Counted from the first letter of the stretch, positions 1-8,088 are shown. The stretch is DNA of 16,851 nucleotides from CAIVAT01 sp037128705 (GCA_037128705.1 JBAXVX010000049.1:1-16851); one strand, 5' to 3'. Numbers and translations are program-made. The notes: generated by a model from the letters alone, not told the origin.

Positions 1-46
1 ATATTTAATTTCAATAGCTTACAACAAAAAACAAAAAGTTAACGCA

Positions 47-62
47 TCAGCAGTATTGCTGA
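47..62. repeat. Small hairpin downstream of mreC
   Basis: TCAGCA (47-52) pairs with TGCTGA (57-62) around a 4-nt loop, 5 nt past the mreC stop. On the minus strand a T-rich tract follows only after about 9 nt, so it is a weak terminator candidate or an intercistronic hairpin. Confidence 0.35.
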
Positions 63-67
63 ATAAA

Positions 68-898
68 TTATTGTGTTTTAAAGATAGACTTCACCTCTTC
101 TTTTTCTTTTCGCATCAGGTCAACAACGACTTCAATGTAACCAAGACTATTAAAATCAGTTGAAAAGCGTATCTCCCCGTTGTTGAAATTTTCATCTTGC
201 GCGTTGGTGTAATCCGTAATCGTTCCAATCAGCAGCCCTTCCGGAAAAATATCTGAATTCCCGCTGGTTATGATGGTATCTCCCTTGATTATCTGCACAT
301 GTTTCGGGATTTCCTTTACCTGTCCCGTACGGTAACTTCCTCCATCCCATTCAATATTTACGAGTTGGTTGTTCTTTTTAAACTTTCCGGAGATCCGGCT
401 GTCCTTATTCAGCATTGACATGGCCCAGCTAAAGTGAGGGGTAACATTTACAATCTGGCCAACAATTTTATTTCCTATTATGACCCCCATGTGATTTTCT
501 ATTCCGTGAAGTGAACCTTTGTTGATCATCAGGAAATTATTTCGCTTGTTGGTTGAGTTACTAATGACCTTGGCGCTGATATATTTATATTCCAGTTTGA
601 CAATTGAATCCTTTTTATAAAAAACATTGTGGTCGGTCGTGTAGAAGGCCTCCGGAATCCGCGAATGCAATTTTGCCATCTCCTCAATAAGTACCATGTT
701 TGTTTTGCGCAGGGAAAAATACTCTGAAACACTGCTGAACATGTTGTTTACAGATCCTGAAACAGCGCTTGAAACTGAATACAGGGCACCACCCTGGAAT
801 TCATTGTAATTAAAAAACAGAATCAGTGAAAGCGTTTCTAAGAGCAGGAATAAAAAATAAAAATAGTGTTCCCTCAGAAATAAAAAAAGATTACGCAT
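68..898 (-). CDS. mreC: Rod shape-determining protein MreC
   Basis: Bitopic inner-membrane protein that forms periplasmic filaments and links MreB to the elongation peptidoglycan synthases. The 276-residue product has a short cytoplasmic start, one membrane segment at about 12-29, a short helical stretch (about 60-80) and then the two-lobed beta domain. Family signatures are NFLMINKGSLHGI (121-133), a GNKIVGQI stretch near 142 and TSGNSDIFPEG (211-221). Length fits Bacteroidota MreC. It starts 12 nt after the mreB stop, behind an AGGTGAT-like ribosome site, so it is surely cotranscribed with mreB. The charged, Lys/Glu-rich tail (263-276) is unremarkable. Identification by motifs and gene order is firm. 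Confidence 0.95.
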   Translation of the reverse strand: MRNLFLFLREHYFYFLFLLLETLSLILFFNYNEFQGGALYSVSSAVSGSVNNMFSSVSEYFSLRKTNMVLIEEMAKLHSRIPEAFYTTDHNVFYKKDSIVKLEYKYISAKVISNSTNKRNNFLMINKGSLHGIENHMGVIIGNKIVGQIVNVTPHFSWAMSMLNKDSRISGKFKKNNQLVNIEWDGGSYRTGQVKEIPKHVQIIKGDTIITSGNSDIFPEGLLIGTITDYTNAQDENFNNGEIRFSTDFNSLGYIEVVVDLMRKEKEEVKSIFKTQ

Positions 899-910
899 AT
901 CACCTCGCTC

Positions 911-1924
911 TTACTTGATGAGGAACGTAAATTTATCAAAATTTTTCAATGCGATACCTGTTCCGCGGGCTACGGCACGTAAAGGGTCCTCGGCTACATG
1001 AACTTTCAGTTTGGTTTTCAGGTGGAGCCGTTTATCAAGCCCTCTGAGCAATGCACCACCTCCGGTCAGGTAAATTCCTGTTTCGAAAATATCCGAAGCC
1101 AATTCAGGCGGGGTCATTTCCAATGCATTCAGAACAGCTGCTTCGATTTTGGCTACTGATTTATCGAGGCAGTGAGCAATTTCAGAATGGTTCACAATAA
1201 TTTCTTTCGGAATCCCGGTGAGCAAATCGCGCCCATGAACAGCGTAATCGGGTGGTGGGTTATCAATGTCGGCCAAGGCGGCCCCGACTTCAATTTTGAT
1301 TCGCTCGGAGGTGCGCTCTCCCACATTGATGTTGTGTTGCTTCCGCATATACTCTTCAATGTCGGCATTGAATTCATCCCCGGCTATCCGGATGGATTTA
1401 CTGTTTACAATACCACCCAGCGCAATTACGGCTATTTCACTAGTCCCGCCCCCAATGTCAATAACCATGTTCCCGACAGGTTCCAATACGTCGATTCCAA
1501 TACCAATGGCGGCGGCCATTGGCTCGTGAATCAGGCGAACCTCCTTTGCACCGGCTTGTTCTGCCGATTCTTTTACGGCACGTTCTTCAACCTCTGTTAT
1601 CCCCGAAGGAATACAGATTACCATTTTCAATGCCGGAGGAAACCATGATTTTCGTAAATCTATCATTTTGATCATGGCCCTGATCATGTGCTCGGTAGCT
1701 TGAAAATCAGCAATTACCCCGCCTCTGAGCGGCCGTATGGTCTTGATGTTTTCATGCGTCTTTCCATGCATCATCTGAGCCTTTTTCCCAACCGCAATGA
1801 TCTTTCCGGAACTCCGTTCAATGGCTACGATTGACGGTTCGTCAACGACAACCTTATCATTATAAATGATGACCGTATTGGCAGTGCCAAGGTCTATTGC
1901 TATTTCTTTTGTGAATAATCCCAT
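911..1924 (-). CDS. mreB: Rod shape-determining protein MreB (bacterial actin)
   Basis: Actin-like ATPase that forms membrane-associated filaments and directs lateral cell-wall synthesis. At 337 residues it has normal family length. The actin-fold ATP site is intact: phosphate-1 loop DLGTANT (11-17), phosphate-2 loop VIDIGGGTSE (154-163), and the adenosine motif TGGGALLRG in the C-terminal third. The HEPMAAAIG stretch (133-141), carrying the conserved Glu near the hydrolytic site, is also present. It lies 11 nt downstream of purH and 12 nt upstream of mreC on the same strand, a linkage common in Bacteroidota. The N-terminus MGLFTKEIAIDLG is canonical, so the start at 1924 is well supported. 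No terminator is seen between it and either neighbour. Confidence 0.98.
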   Translation of the reverse strand: MGLFTKEIAIDLGTANTVIIYNDKVVVDEPSIVAIERSSGKIIAVGKKAQMMHGKTHENIKTIRPLRGGVIADFQATEHMIRAMIKMIDLRKSWFPPALKMVICIPSGITEVEERAVKESAEQAGAKEVRLIHEPMAAAIGIGIDVLEPVGNMVIDIGGGTSEIAVIALGGIVNSKSIRIAGDEFNADIEEYMRKQHNINVGERTSERIKIEVGAALADIDNPPPDYAVHGRDLLTGIPKEIIVNHSEIAHCLDKSVAKIEAAVLNALEMTPPELASDIFETGIYLTGGGALLRGLDKRLHLKTKLKVHVAEDPLRAVARGTGIALKNFDKFTFLIK

Positions 1925-1935
1925 TTAATCAGGTT

Positions 1936-3462
1936 TTAATGTTTAAAATGCCGAATCCCCGTAAAGACCATAGACATATCGTACTCGTTACAATAATTTA
2001 CCGAATCGACATCCCTGATAGAACCCCCGGGTTGAACAACTGCCTTTATGCCTGCCTCGTGTGCGATTTCAACGCAATCAGCAAACGGGAAAAAAGCATC
2101 CGAGGCCATCACAGCCCCGTCAGTACTGAACCCGAATGCCCGGGCCTTAAGTATCGCCTGTTTTAGTGCGTCTACCCGTGAAGTCTGACCCATTCCGGAA
2201 CCAATGAGCTGGAAGTTTTTTACCAAAACAATTGTGTTAGATTTCAAATGTTTAACAATTTTATTGGCAAAAACCAGCGCATCAGATTCAACAGGCGAGG
2301 GTTTTTTGTTTGTAACACATTGGAAATCGGCTATCTCTTCCGATTTGAGATCCTTTTCTTGTTCAAGCACCCCATTCAAAATAGACTTGAATTGCCATTG
2401 TGAGAACTCACAGGAATTTTTTTGCAAAATTATTCTATTTTTCTTTGATTTTAACCGATCAAGGGCATCCTTTTCATATCCATCTGAAATTAATATTTCA
2501 AAAAACAACTTGTTAAGCTCTTCTGCCATTTCGTTGTCTATGTTTCCGTTGGCAATAATAATCCCCCCAAAGGCCGAAACGGGGTCGCAGGCAAATGCAT
2601 CAAGATAGGCTTCCTTTAGTGAAGAGCGAATTGCAATACCGCATGGATTCGTGTGTTTAATGATTGCAACCGCCGGTTCTTTGAACTCTTCCATAAGGCT
2701 GATGGCAGAATCGACATCTACCAGGTTGTTATACGATAATTCTTTCCCATGCAATTGGGTAAAGACCTGCTCCAGGTTTCCGTAAAAAGTACCTTTTTGA
2801 TGTGGATTTTCACCATACCGCATTGGATTGGATATCGTGATGCTTTGTTTGAATGCCGGTATGTGTTCCCTGGCATTTAAATACTCGAAAATCTTAGAAT
2901 CATAATGAGACGAAACATTAAATGCCATTGCAGCAAACATACGCCGGTCCTTCAGACTGGTAAAGCCTTTGTTCTTTTCCAGGAGTTCAGCAAGCTGTGG
3001 GAATGATGCTGAAGAAGGAATGACGACCACGTGTGCGTAATTTTTTGCAGCGGCCCGGATTAGGGAGATGCCTCCGATATCGATTTTCTCTATGATAATA
3101 TCTTCTTCTTTTGTTGCTGTGACTGTTTTTTCAAAAGGGTATAAATCCACAACGACCAGGTCGATTGAGGGAATTTCATATTTCTCCACATCCTTAACAT
3201 CCGAAAGCTGATCGCGCCGCCAAAGGATACCTCCAAACACTTTAGGGTGTAATGTTTTCACCCGACCCCCAAGAATGGAAGGGTAGGAGGTAACCGACTC
3301 AATAGAGGTGGCCTGAATTCCCTTGCTCAGTAAAAATTCATAGGTTCCTCCGGTAGAATATATTTGAATACCGTAAGATTCGATTTTCCTGGCAAGTTCT
3401 TCGATCCCTTCTTTCGAATAGACAGAAATGAGGGCCGACTTGATTTTTACCTGATCGTTCAT
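1936..3462 (-). CDS. purH: Bifunctional AICAR transformylase / IMP cyclohydrolase PurH
   Basis: Catalyses the last two steps of de novo purine synthesis: formylation of AICAR using 10-formyl-THF, then cyclisation to IMP. With the start used here it has 508 residues. The N-terminal MGS-like cyclohydrolase domain (about 5-150) contains SILGGRVKTLHP (62-73). The transformylase domain carries RYGENPHQ (215-222) and the catalytic Lys-His in KHTNPCG (269-275). It ends in the typical FTGIRHFKH. The frame is open to an ATG at 3537, but I prefer 3462. An AAGGAAGGAAC ribosome site lies just upstream (3463-3473), the protein then begins MNDQVKIKSALISVYSKEG as in the family, and the likely promoter lies between the two candidate starts. 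First gene of purH-mreB-mreC. Confidence 0.97.
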   Translation of the reverse strand: MNDQVKIKSALISVYSKEGIEELARKIESYGIQIYSTGGTYEFLLSKGIQATSIESVTSYPSILGGRVKTLHPKVFGGILWRRDQLSDVKDVEKYEIPSIDLVVVDLYPFEKTVTATKEEDIIIEKIDIGGISLIRAAAKNYAHVVVIPSSASFPQLAELLEKNKGFTSLKDRRMFAAMAFNVSSHYDSKIFEYLNAREHIPAFKQSITISNPMRYGENPHQKGTFYGNLEQVFTQLHGKELSYNNLVDVDSAISLMEEFKEPAVAIIKHTNPCGIAIRSSLKEAYLDAFACDPVSAFGGIIIANGNIDNEMAEELNKLFFEILISDGYEKDALDRLKSKKNRIILQKNSCEFSQWQFKSILNGVLEQEKDLKSEEIADFQCVTNKKPSPVESDALVFANKIVKHLKSNTIVLVKNFQLIGSGMGQTSRVDALKQAILKARAFGFSTDGAVMASDAFFPFADCVEIAHEAGIKAVVQPGGSIRDVDSVNYCNEYDMSMVFTGIRHFKH

Positions 3463-3525
3463 GTTCCTTCCTTGTGTAACAATAATTGATACCCCGCGTC
3501 TAACTCCGGCTTTAATGAAGCTTTG

Positions 3526-3556
3526 CAATGTTACCAAAAAATCCCGGATGAAACAA
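3526..3556 (-). promoter_or_regulatory. Probable purH-mreBC promoter
   Basis: On the minus strand a TTG (complement of 3554-3556) is followed after 20 nt by TAACATTG (complement of 3526-3533). This matches the Bacteroidota sigma-ABfr pattern TTG-N19-21-TAnnTTTG with one mismatch. Transcription would begin near 3519, giving a leader of about 57 nt before the purH start at 3462. That supports the shorter purH over the longer frame. Confidence 0.5.
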
Positions 3557-3625
3557 CGGATTCGGGTTCGTTTCGGAATTAAATATTACCTTTACTGTTC
3601 TTAAAAAAAGGAAATCTATTTATCC

Positions 3626-4870
3626 ATGATTTTGATATTACGGCTGATTCGTGAAAGTTATATTTTTGCATTTCAGGCAATTATAGTAAACAAAGTACGT
3701 ACAATCCTGTCCCTCCTTGGAATTACCATCGGGATTTTTTGTGTCATTTCGGTATTCACTGTATTTGACTCAATGGAAAATGCGATCAGGAAAAGTATTG
3801 CCTCCCTTGGCAGTAATGTGCTCTATGTTCAGAAGTGGCCCTGGTCAATGGGCAGTGATTATCCCTGGTGGAAATACTGGCAGCGCCCTGAAACCTCGCT
3901 GGATGACATGCGCGAAATCGAAAAACGCAGCAACCTGGCTGAGTCTGTTGCGTTTATGGTACAGGTGAACAAAACCGTGAAATATCAGAACAACTATATC
4001 GAAAACATCGGGGTGATGGGTGTTTCACAGGATTTCGACAAGGTTTGGAAATTTGAACTTGCCGAAGGAAGATATTTTTCCACCACCGAATCGGCCAGTG
4101 GAAAGAACATTGCCATCATAGGTGCCGATATTGCCACCGACCTTTTCCGTGACGGAGATCCGGTGGGAAGGAAAATAAAAATTTTTGGCCGGAACATCGA
4201 GGTTATCGGGGTGATTACAAAGGAGGGAGAAGATTTCTTTGGAAATTCGAACGACAAGGTTGTGTATCTTCCGGTTAACTACTTTAAATCGCTTGTCGAC
4301 CTGAGAGATATGGACGCTACCATTGTCGTAAAAGCCAAGCCTTTGGTTTCAAATGATGAGCTGCGCGATGAACTGACAGGCCTCATGAGGTCGATCAGGA
4401 AACAAAAACCATCCGCTGAGGATAATTTTGCCATCAACGAGACCGACATCATTTCAAAAGGATTTGACAGTTTATTCAGTGTTATCGCTACGGTGGGATG
4501 GATAATCGGAGGTTTTTCCTTACTTGTGGGAGGATTCGGCATTGCCAACATTATGTTCGTGTCGGTAAAAGAACGAACCAACATTATCGGAATCCAGAAG
4601 GCCTTAGGTGCAAAAAATTACTTTATTCTGCTTCAGTTTCTTTTTGAAGCCATTTTTCTCTCTCTTATCGGGGGTTTATTCGGGCTCTTGATTATCCTTA
4701 TCCTGACTATTATCATTTCCAACACAACCTCTTTTCAATTGTTGCTGACCGAGGGCAATATCCTGCTTGGAATAGGGGTGTCGGGGATCATCGGGCTGAT
4801 TGCAGGTATCGTACCGGCCTATTCAGCTTCAAGACTCGATCCGGTGGAGGCCATGCGGACTGGAATGTAA
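3626..4870 (+). CDS. ABC transporter permease, MacB/FtsX family
   Basis: Integral membrane component of a MacB-type (type VII) ABC transporter; substrate unknown. The 414-residue product has the standard layout: TM1 (about 26-48), a large periplasmic MacB-PCD domain (about 49-285), then the FtsX domain with TM2 (about 287-310), TM3 (about 335-365) and TM4 (about 376-398). The FtsX coupling stretch KERTNIIGIQKALGA follows TM2, and the C-terminus has the usual SRLDPVEAMR. An aromatic patch just after TM1, VQKWPWS and YPWWKYW (about 68-85), recalls a subgroup of Bacteroidota permeases, from memory rather than a search. No ATPase or membrane-fusion partner is in the window. It is divergent from purH; AAAAAAAGG lies about 10 nt before the ATG. 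A weak TACCTTTA (3587-3594) is the only -7-like element upstream. Confidence 0.9.
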   Translation: MILILRLIRESYIFAFQAIIVNKVRTILSLLGITIGIFCVISVFTVFDSMENAIRKSIASLGSNVLYVQKWPWSMGSDYPWWKYWQRPETSLDDMREIEKRSNLAESVAFMVQVNKTVKYQNNYIENIGVMGVSQDFDKVWKFELAEGRYFSTTESASGKNIAIIGADIATDLFRDGDPVGRKIKIFGRNIEVIGVITKEGEDFFGNSNDKVVYLPVNYFKSLVDLRDMDATIVVKAKPLVSNDELRDELTGLMRSIRKQKPSAEDNFAINETDIISKGFDSLFSVIATVGWIIGGFSLLVGGFGIANIMFVSVKERTNIIGIQKALGAKNYFILLQFLFEAIFLSLIGGLFGLLIILILTIIISNTTSFQLLLTEGNILLGIGVSGIIGLIAGIVPAYSASRLDPVEAMRTGM

Positions 4871-4871
4871 A

Positions 4872-5375
4872 TTAAAATGGCCAGAACTGGTTATCGTTCC
4901 AGATCTTTTCCTTCAATTCATTATCCATTTTGTTGAGGATTTTCAAATGACCGTCTTCCCATTCCGACAGCCAACGATATAGACTTTTTTCATTGGGGTC
5001 GGTTGTAGTATTTGCCTGTTTTGAATAAACCTCCACAGCTCTTTTCTCAAAATCAATGGCGGCAGAGATCGCAGCTGCTTCAAACCCTGCTGACGAGATT
5101 TTTGACTTCATCTCATCCGACAGGATCAGGGTAGCAAAGCCTTCATTTGCAAGATCGGGCAACTCAACATTCTTAAATGTATGTGTTTTTTCGTAGTTGA
5201 TATATTGCTCTGAAAGAAACTTTATATGCTGGGTTTCTTCATCTGCCATGGTAAGAAAAATATGCCTGATCTCAGGATCGGCCGTTTGTTCGGCAACTTT
5301 GGCATAAAAGGCATGACCTCTTTTTTCCATGATAATCGCCATTTTTAGAATATCAAGGGCTTTTTGTGTTTCCAT
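4872..5375 (-). CDS. Rubrerythrin-like ferritin-family di-iron protein
   Basis: Soluble four-helix-bundle di-iron protein of the rubrerythrin/ferritin-like superfamily, 167 residues. Likely metal ligands are visible: Glu17 in helix A, the ExxH pair Glu47/His50 (DEETQH), Glu110 (DFEKRAVEVY) and the second ExxH pair Glu140/His143 (EWEDGH). There is no C-terminal rubredoxin Cys4 domain, so it is not a classical rubrerythrin and would need a separate electron donor. Peroxide or oxygen detoxification or iron handling are the usual family roles and are inferred here. Its stop codon is one base from that of the convergent permease gene. It lies 92 nt downstream of udk on the same strand with no clear terminator or -7 box between, so read-through from the mmd-udk operon is possible. 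Confidence 0.85.
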   Translation of the reverse strand: METQKALDILKMAIIMEKRGHAFYAKVAEQTADPEIRHIFLTMADEETQHIKFLSEQYINYEKTHTFKNVELPDLANEGFATLILSDEMKSKISSAGFEAAAISAAIDFEKRAVEVYSKQANTTTDPNEKSLYRWLSEWEDGHLKILNKMDNELKEKIWNDNQFWPF

Positions 5376-5467
5376 TTTGGTATGGGTTTGAATTAAAACT
5401 TCATAATACGTTTGAAAATTTTACTGTTCCTGATGACATGGGTTCAATTTGATCGCAATATCAATCA

Positions 5468-6076
5468 TTATGTGAGGTGTGTTTTTATACGGGAGGAGAG
5501 TATGTCGATGGCGACCTTATTCTGCCCGCCCTGTGGCACTATGATATCAGCATACCGTTTTGTTGGTTCGATAAACTGAAGGTGCATGGGTTTCACAAAA
5601 CTATCATAATGCTCAAGCACCTGTTGAAATGAACGTCCGCGCTCTTCCAGATCACGGCGGATGATTCGCATCAGCCGGTCGTCACCATCAGCATCAACAT
5701 AAACCTTGATGTCCATTTTACTGCGCAGGCGGGGATTTGTCAGGATAAGTATACCCTCAATGATAATTACCTGTGACGGTTTAATTGTAATGGTTTCCTT
5801 TGAACGGGCGCAGGTTACATAAGAGTAAATAGGCATTTCAATGGATTTGCCGGTTTTCAGGGTTTCCAGTTGCTTGATCAGTAATCCCCATTCAATTGAC
5901 GTAGGATGGTCGAAATTGATTTTTGCGCGTTCTTCAGCCGATTTATGGCCATTGTCTTTGTAATAAGCATCCTGCGGGATAACCGTAACGGCTTCCCTGG
6001 GAAGATGTTTGATTACTTGTTTTACAACAGTCGATTTTCCCGATCCGGATCCCCCGGCAATCCCAATTATCAGCAT
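5468..6076 (-). CDS. udk: Uridine kinase
   Basis: Phosphorylates uridine and cytidine to UMP and CMP (pyrimidine salvage, cytosolic P-loop kinase). The 202-residue product starts MLIIGIAGGSGSGKST, with the Walker A loop at about 8-16. Further family signatures are the QDAYYKD stretch (about 36-42), NFDHPTS and the strand VIIIEGIL. The open frame extends 17 codons upstream to 6127, but those codons overlap mmdB; the start at 6076 is 4 nt after the mmdB stop and gives the usual N-terminus. It is translationally close to the methylmalonyl-CoA decarboxylase operon and probably its last or second-to-last gene. No metabolic link to that pathway is obvious. Confidence 0.95.
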   Translation of the reverse strand: MLIIGIAGGSGSGKSTVVKQVIKHLPREAVTVIPQDAYYKDNGHKSAEERAKINFDHPTSIEWGLLIKQLETLKTGKSIEMPIYSYVTCARSKETITIKPSQVIIIEGILILTNPRLRSKMDIKVYVDADGDDRLMRIIRRDLEERGRSFQQVLEHYDSFVKPMHLQFIEPTKRYADIIVPQGGQNKVAIDILSSRIKTHLT

Positions 6077-6080
6077 GATG

Positions 6081-7262
6081 TTATAATAAAAAGCCGAGTA
6101 GCAATCCGGCTGTGATGGCACTTCCAATCAACCCGGCAATATTTGGCGCCATTGCATGACCGATCAGGTGGTTTGTCGGATCTTCCTTCAAACCCATTTC
6201 ATGTGCAATCCTGGCGCTGTCGGGTACTGCTGCAACACCGGCTGCACCTACCAGCGGATTAATCCGGTTCTCCTTTTTCAGAAAAATGTTCATAACCTTG
6301 GCAAAAATGACCCCTCCTGCAGTGGCAACCATAAAAGCAATGGCTCCGAGGACAAATATAAGAATTGATTCCCATTTAAGAAAAACATCGGCCTGGGTGG
6401 AGGCTCCAACGGTTAAACCAATCAATACCAATACGATATCAATAAGAATTGTACTGGCGGTGGTTGCAAGTTGTTTAGTAAGTCCTGATTCTTTCAGGAT
6501 ATTTCCAAAAAAGAACATCCCAAGCAATGGGAGGGAGGCCGGCGCGACAAATGCACTCAGAAGCAAACCAAGCAGAGGAAATAATATTTTTTCAAATTTG
6601 CTGACCGTTCTTGGAGGTTTCATCCGGATAAGGCGTTCCTTTTTTGTGGTAAGTAACTTCATCATGGGTGGTTGGATAACCGGTACCAGCGACATGTAAA
6701 TGTAGGCGGCAATGGCAATCGGGCCAATCAGGTTCTGCATTGCGATGCCTGTTTCCGAACCATGAAAGCCACTTGCAAGCTGAGATGTAAGGAAGATTGC
6801 GGTATTTCCATCAGCTCCGCCAATAATGGCGATAGCCGCTGATTCAGCCATCGGGAAACCAATCACCATTGCCCCTAGGAAAGTCGCAAAAATCCCCACC
6901 TGGGCAGCTGCACCAAGCAGCATAAGCTTTGGATTTGATATGAGCGGGGATAGATCTGTCATGGCTCCGAGACCTAAAAAGATCAAGGCCGGATAAATTC
7001 CTTTCAATACACCGAAAAAAAGGTAGTTTAACACACTTCCTTCCTGGTAAATGCCGGTATGATAGGCCGCTTCGTGCAGAAAAGGAATATTTCCTAGGAT
7101 AACACCCATTCCAAGCGGGATGAGTAATAACGGTTTGTAGCTATAACGCATGGCTAAGAAAACAAGGCCAATGCCAACCAGGATCATGATTAGGTTGCCC
7201 CAGCTTGCATTGTGAAAACCAGTGTCTTCCCAAAGTCCGGATAATGTTTGCAGTGTATCCAT
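6081..7262 (-). CDS. mmdB: Na+-translocating decarboxylase beta subunit (methylmalonyl-CoA decarboxylase)
   Basis: Polytopic membrane subunit of the OadB/MmdB/GcdB family that decarboxylates carboxybiotin and exports Na+. The 393-residue product is highly hydrophobic throughout. It has the family motifs GGADGNTAIF (148-157), containing the ion-site Asp151, and GNILKESGL. The C-terminal block runs GAAGVAAVPDSARIA to HAMAPNIAGLIGSA, with Asn374 and the following Gly/Ser residues. In family members I know, the first motif reads GGADGPT; here residue 153 is Asn. The gene begins 3 nt after the biotin-carrier stop. Together with the carboxyltransferase-type alpha subunit, the context favours methylmalonyl-CoA over oxaloacetate as substrate. 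Confidence 0.94.
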   Translation of the reverse strand: MDTLQTLSGLWEDTGFHNASWGNLIMILVGIGLVFLAMRYSYKPLLLIPLGMGVILGNIPFLHEAAYHTGIYQEGSVLNYLFFGVLKGIYPALIFLGLGAMTDLSPLISNPKLMLLGAAAQVGIFATFLGAMVIGFPMAESAAIAIIGGADGNTAIFLTSQLASGFHGSETGIAMQNLIGPIAIAAYIYMSLVPVIQPPMMKLLTTKKERLIRMKPPRTVSKFEKILFPLLGLLLSAFVAPASLPLLGMFFFGNILKESGLTKQLATTASTILIDIVLVLIGLTVGASTQADVFLKWESILIFVLGAIAFMVATAGGVIFAKVMNIFLKKENRINPLVGAAGVAAVPDSARIAHEMGLKEDPTNHLIGHAMAPNIAGLIGSAITAGLLLGFLL

Positions 7263-7265
7263 CGG

Positions 7266-7697
7266 TTATGCAATTTCTACTAAAACTTCATTTTGAGCCA
7301 CGGCCTGGCCAGGTTTTACATGAACAATCTTTACTATACCATCCTTTTCCGACAGTACATTGTTCTCCATTTTCATGGCCTCCATGGTTAAGAGTTTTTG
7401 ACCTAATGTGACTTTTTCACCTGATTTAACCAATACTGTGATAATGGTACCCGGCAATGGGGCTTTAATTGCTATGTTGGTGGTCTGTGTGATTGTTCTC
7501 GGGATTTTTGATTCTCTGGAGGTTGGTTTCGGAGGTTCAGCCCTGACCAGGGTGGGTGTTTTGGTCATTTTCAATTCTTTTTGAACCTCCACATTATAAT
7601 GGGTTCCATTGACTTCAATCTTCGCAATATTTTCTTCAAATCCGAGAATTTCAACCTCGTATGCATTGCCATTGATTACAAAACTGAATTTTTTCAT
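7266..7697 (-). CDS. mmdC: Biotin carrier (gamma) subunit of methylmalonyl-CoA decarboxylase
   Basis: Biotinyl-carrier protein that shuttles CO2 from the carboxyltransferase to the membrane beta subunit. The 143-residue product has a small N-terminal beta-rich segment (about 1-42), a Pro/Lys/Thr-rich linker (about 43-75) and a C-terminal biotinyl domain (about 76-143). The biotinylation site is EAMKMEN with Lys109. The preceding stretch IKAPLPGTI (77-85) is the normal entry into the fold. It sits 3 nt downstream of the OadG-like gene and 3 nt upstream of mmdB. The layout matches biotin-carrier subunits of Na+ pumps in Bacteroidota; a plain acyl-CoA carboxylase carrier is less likely given mmdB. 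Confidence 0.93.
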   Translation of the reverse strand: MKKFSFVINGNAYEVEILGFEENIAKIEVNGTHYNVEVQKELKMTKTPTLVRAEPPKPTSRESKIPRTITQTTNIAIKAPLPGTIITVLVKSGEKVTLGQKLLTMEAMKMENNVLSEKDGIVKIVHVKPGQAVAQNEVLVEIA

Positions 7698-7700
7698 TGG

Positions 7701-8072
7701 TTACCTGTTTTTCAATGTGTTCAAAATTCCATATATCTTGGAGCTCCATGGTGAATATGTTCTCGACACTTTCCGGATTGTCATCACATATTTTTCCTCA
7801 TCATGTAATTCCGAGAAGAACAAATAAAGCGCGGCAGCGATTGCGGCATTTTCTTCCCCGGTCATAATAATTTTTGGTTTTTCTTCCGCCCCGCTGTTTT
7901 TCTGAGCAGACATCCTGCGTTTCGTTAGAAAATCCTGAAGTGTATGCAGCCTGGTGAAAAAATAGGCCATGAAAGCCAGTGCTGCAAGAACAATGCAATA
8001 TCCGGCAATGGCGATCACCAGTGTAAAATGATCGATGAGAAAAGGATCGAAAGTAATGGCTAGTGTTTTCAT
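7701..8072 (-). CDS. OadG-like small membrane subunit of the Na+-pumping decarboxylase
   Basis: Small single-span subunit that anchors the soluble carboxyltransferase to the membrane pump (OadG, or MmdD in Veillonella nomenclature). The 123-residue product has a short N-terminus, one membrane helix (about 16-39), a charged linker (KRRMSAQKNSGAEEKPK), then a short helix (EENAAIAAALYLFFSEL) and a SPWSSKIYG motif near the C-terminus, which I associate with Bacteroidota OadG-like proteins. The frame is open to 8192, but that would overlap the end of mmdA by more than 100 nt. The ATG at 8072 follows an AAAGGA ribosome site and lies 16 nt after the mmdA stop. Identification rests on topology, size, motif and operon position. 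Confidence 0.88.
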   Translation of the reverse strand: MKTLAITFDPFLIDHFTLVIAIAGYCIVLAALAFMAYFFTRLHTLQDFLTKRRMSAQKNSGAEEKPKIIMTGEENAAIAAALYLFFSELHDEEKYVMTIRKVSRTYSPWSSKIYGILNTLKNR

Positions 8073-8088
8073 AGATCGGTCCTTTGAA

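Noticed and set aside
1172..1648. A 158-codon plus-strand open frame opposite mreB
   Set aside because: mreB is certain on the other strand and conserved throughout; the frame has no start context or domain.
5407..5414. TACGTTTG on the plus strand, an exact -7 match
   Set aside because: No plus-strand gene lies downstream within reach; taken as a chance match.
6286..6699. A 137-codon plus-strand open frame opposite mmdB
   Set aside because: It lies fully inside mmdB on the other strand and shows no recognisable domain; treated as a shadow frame.
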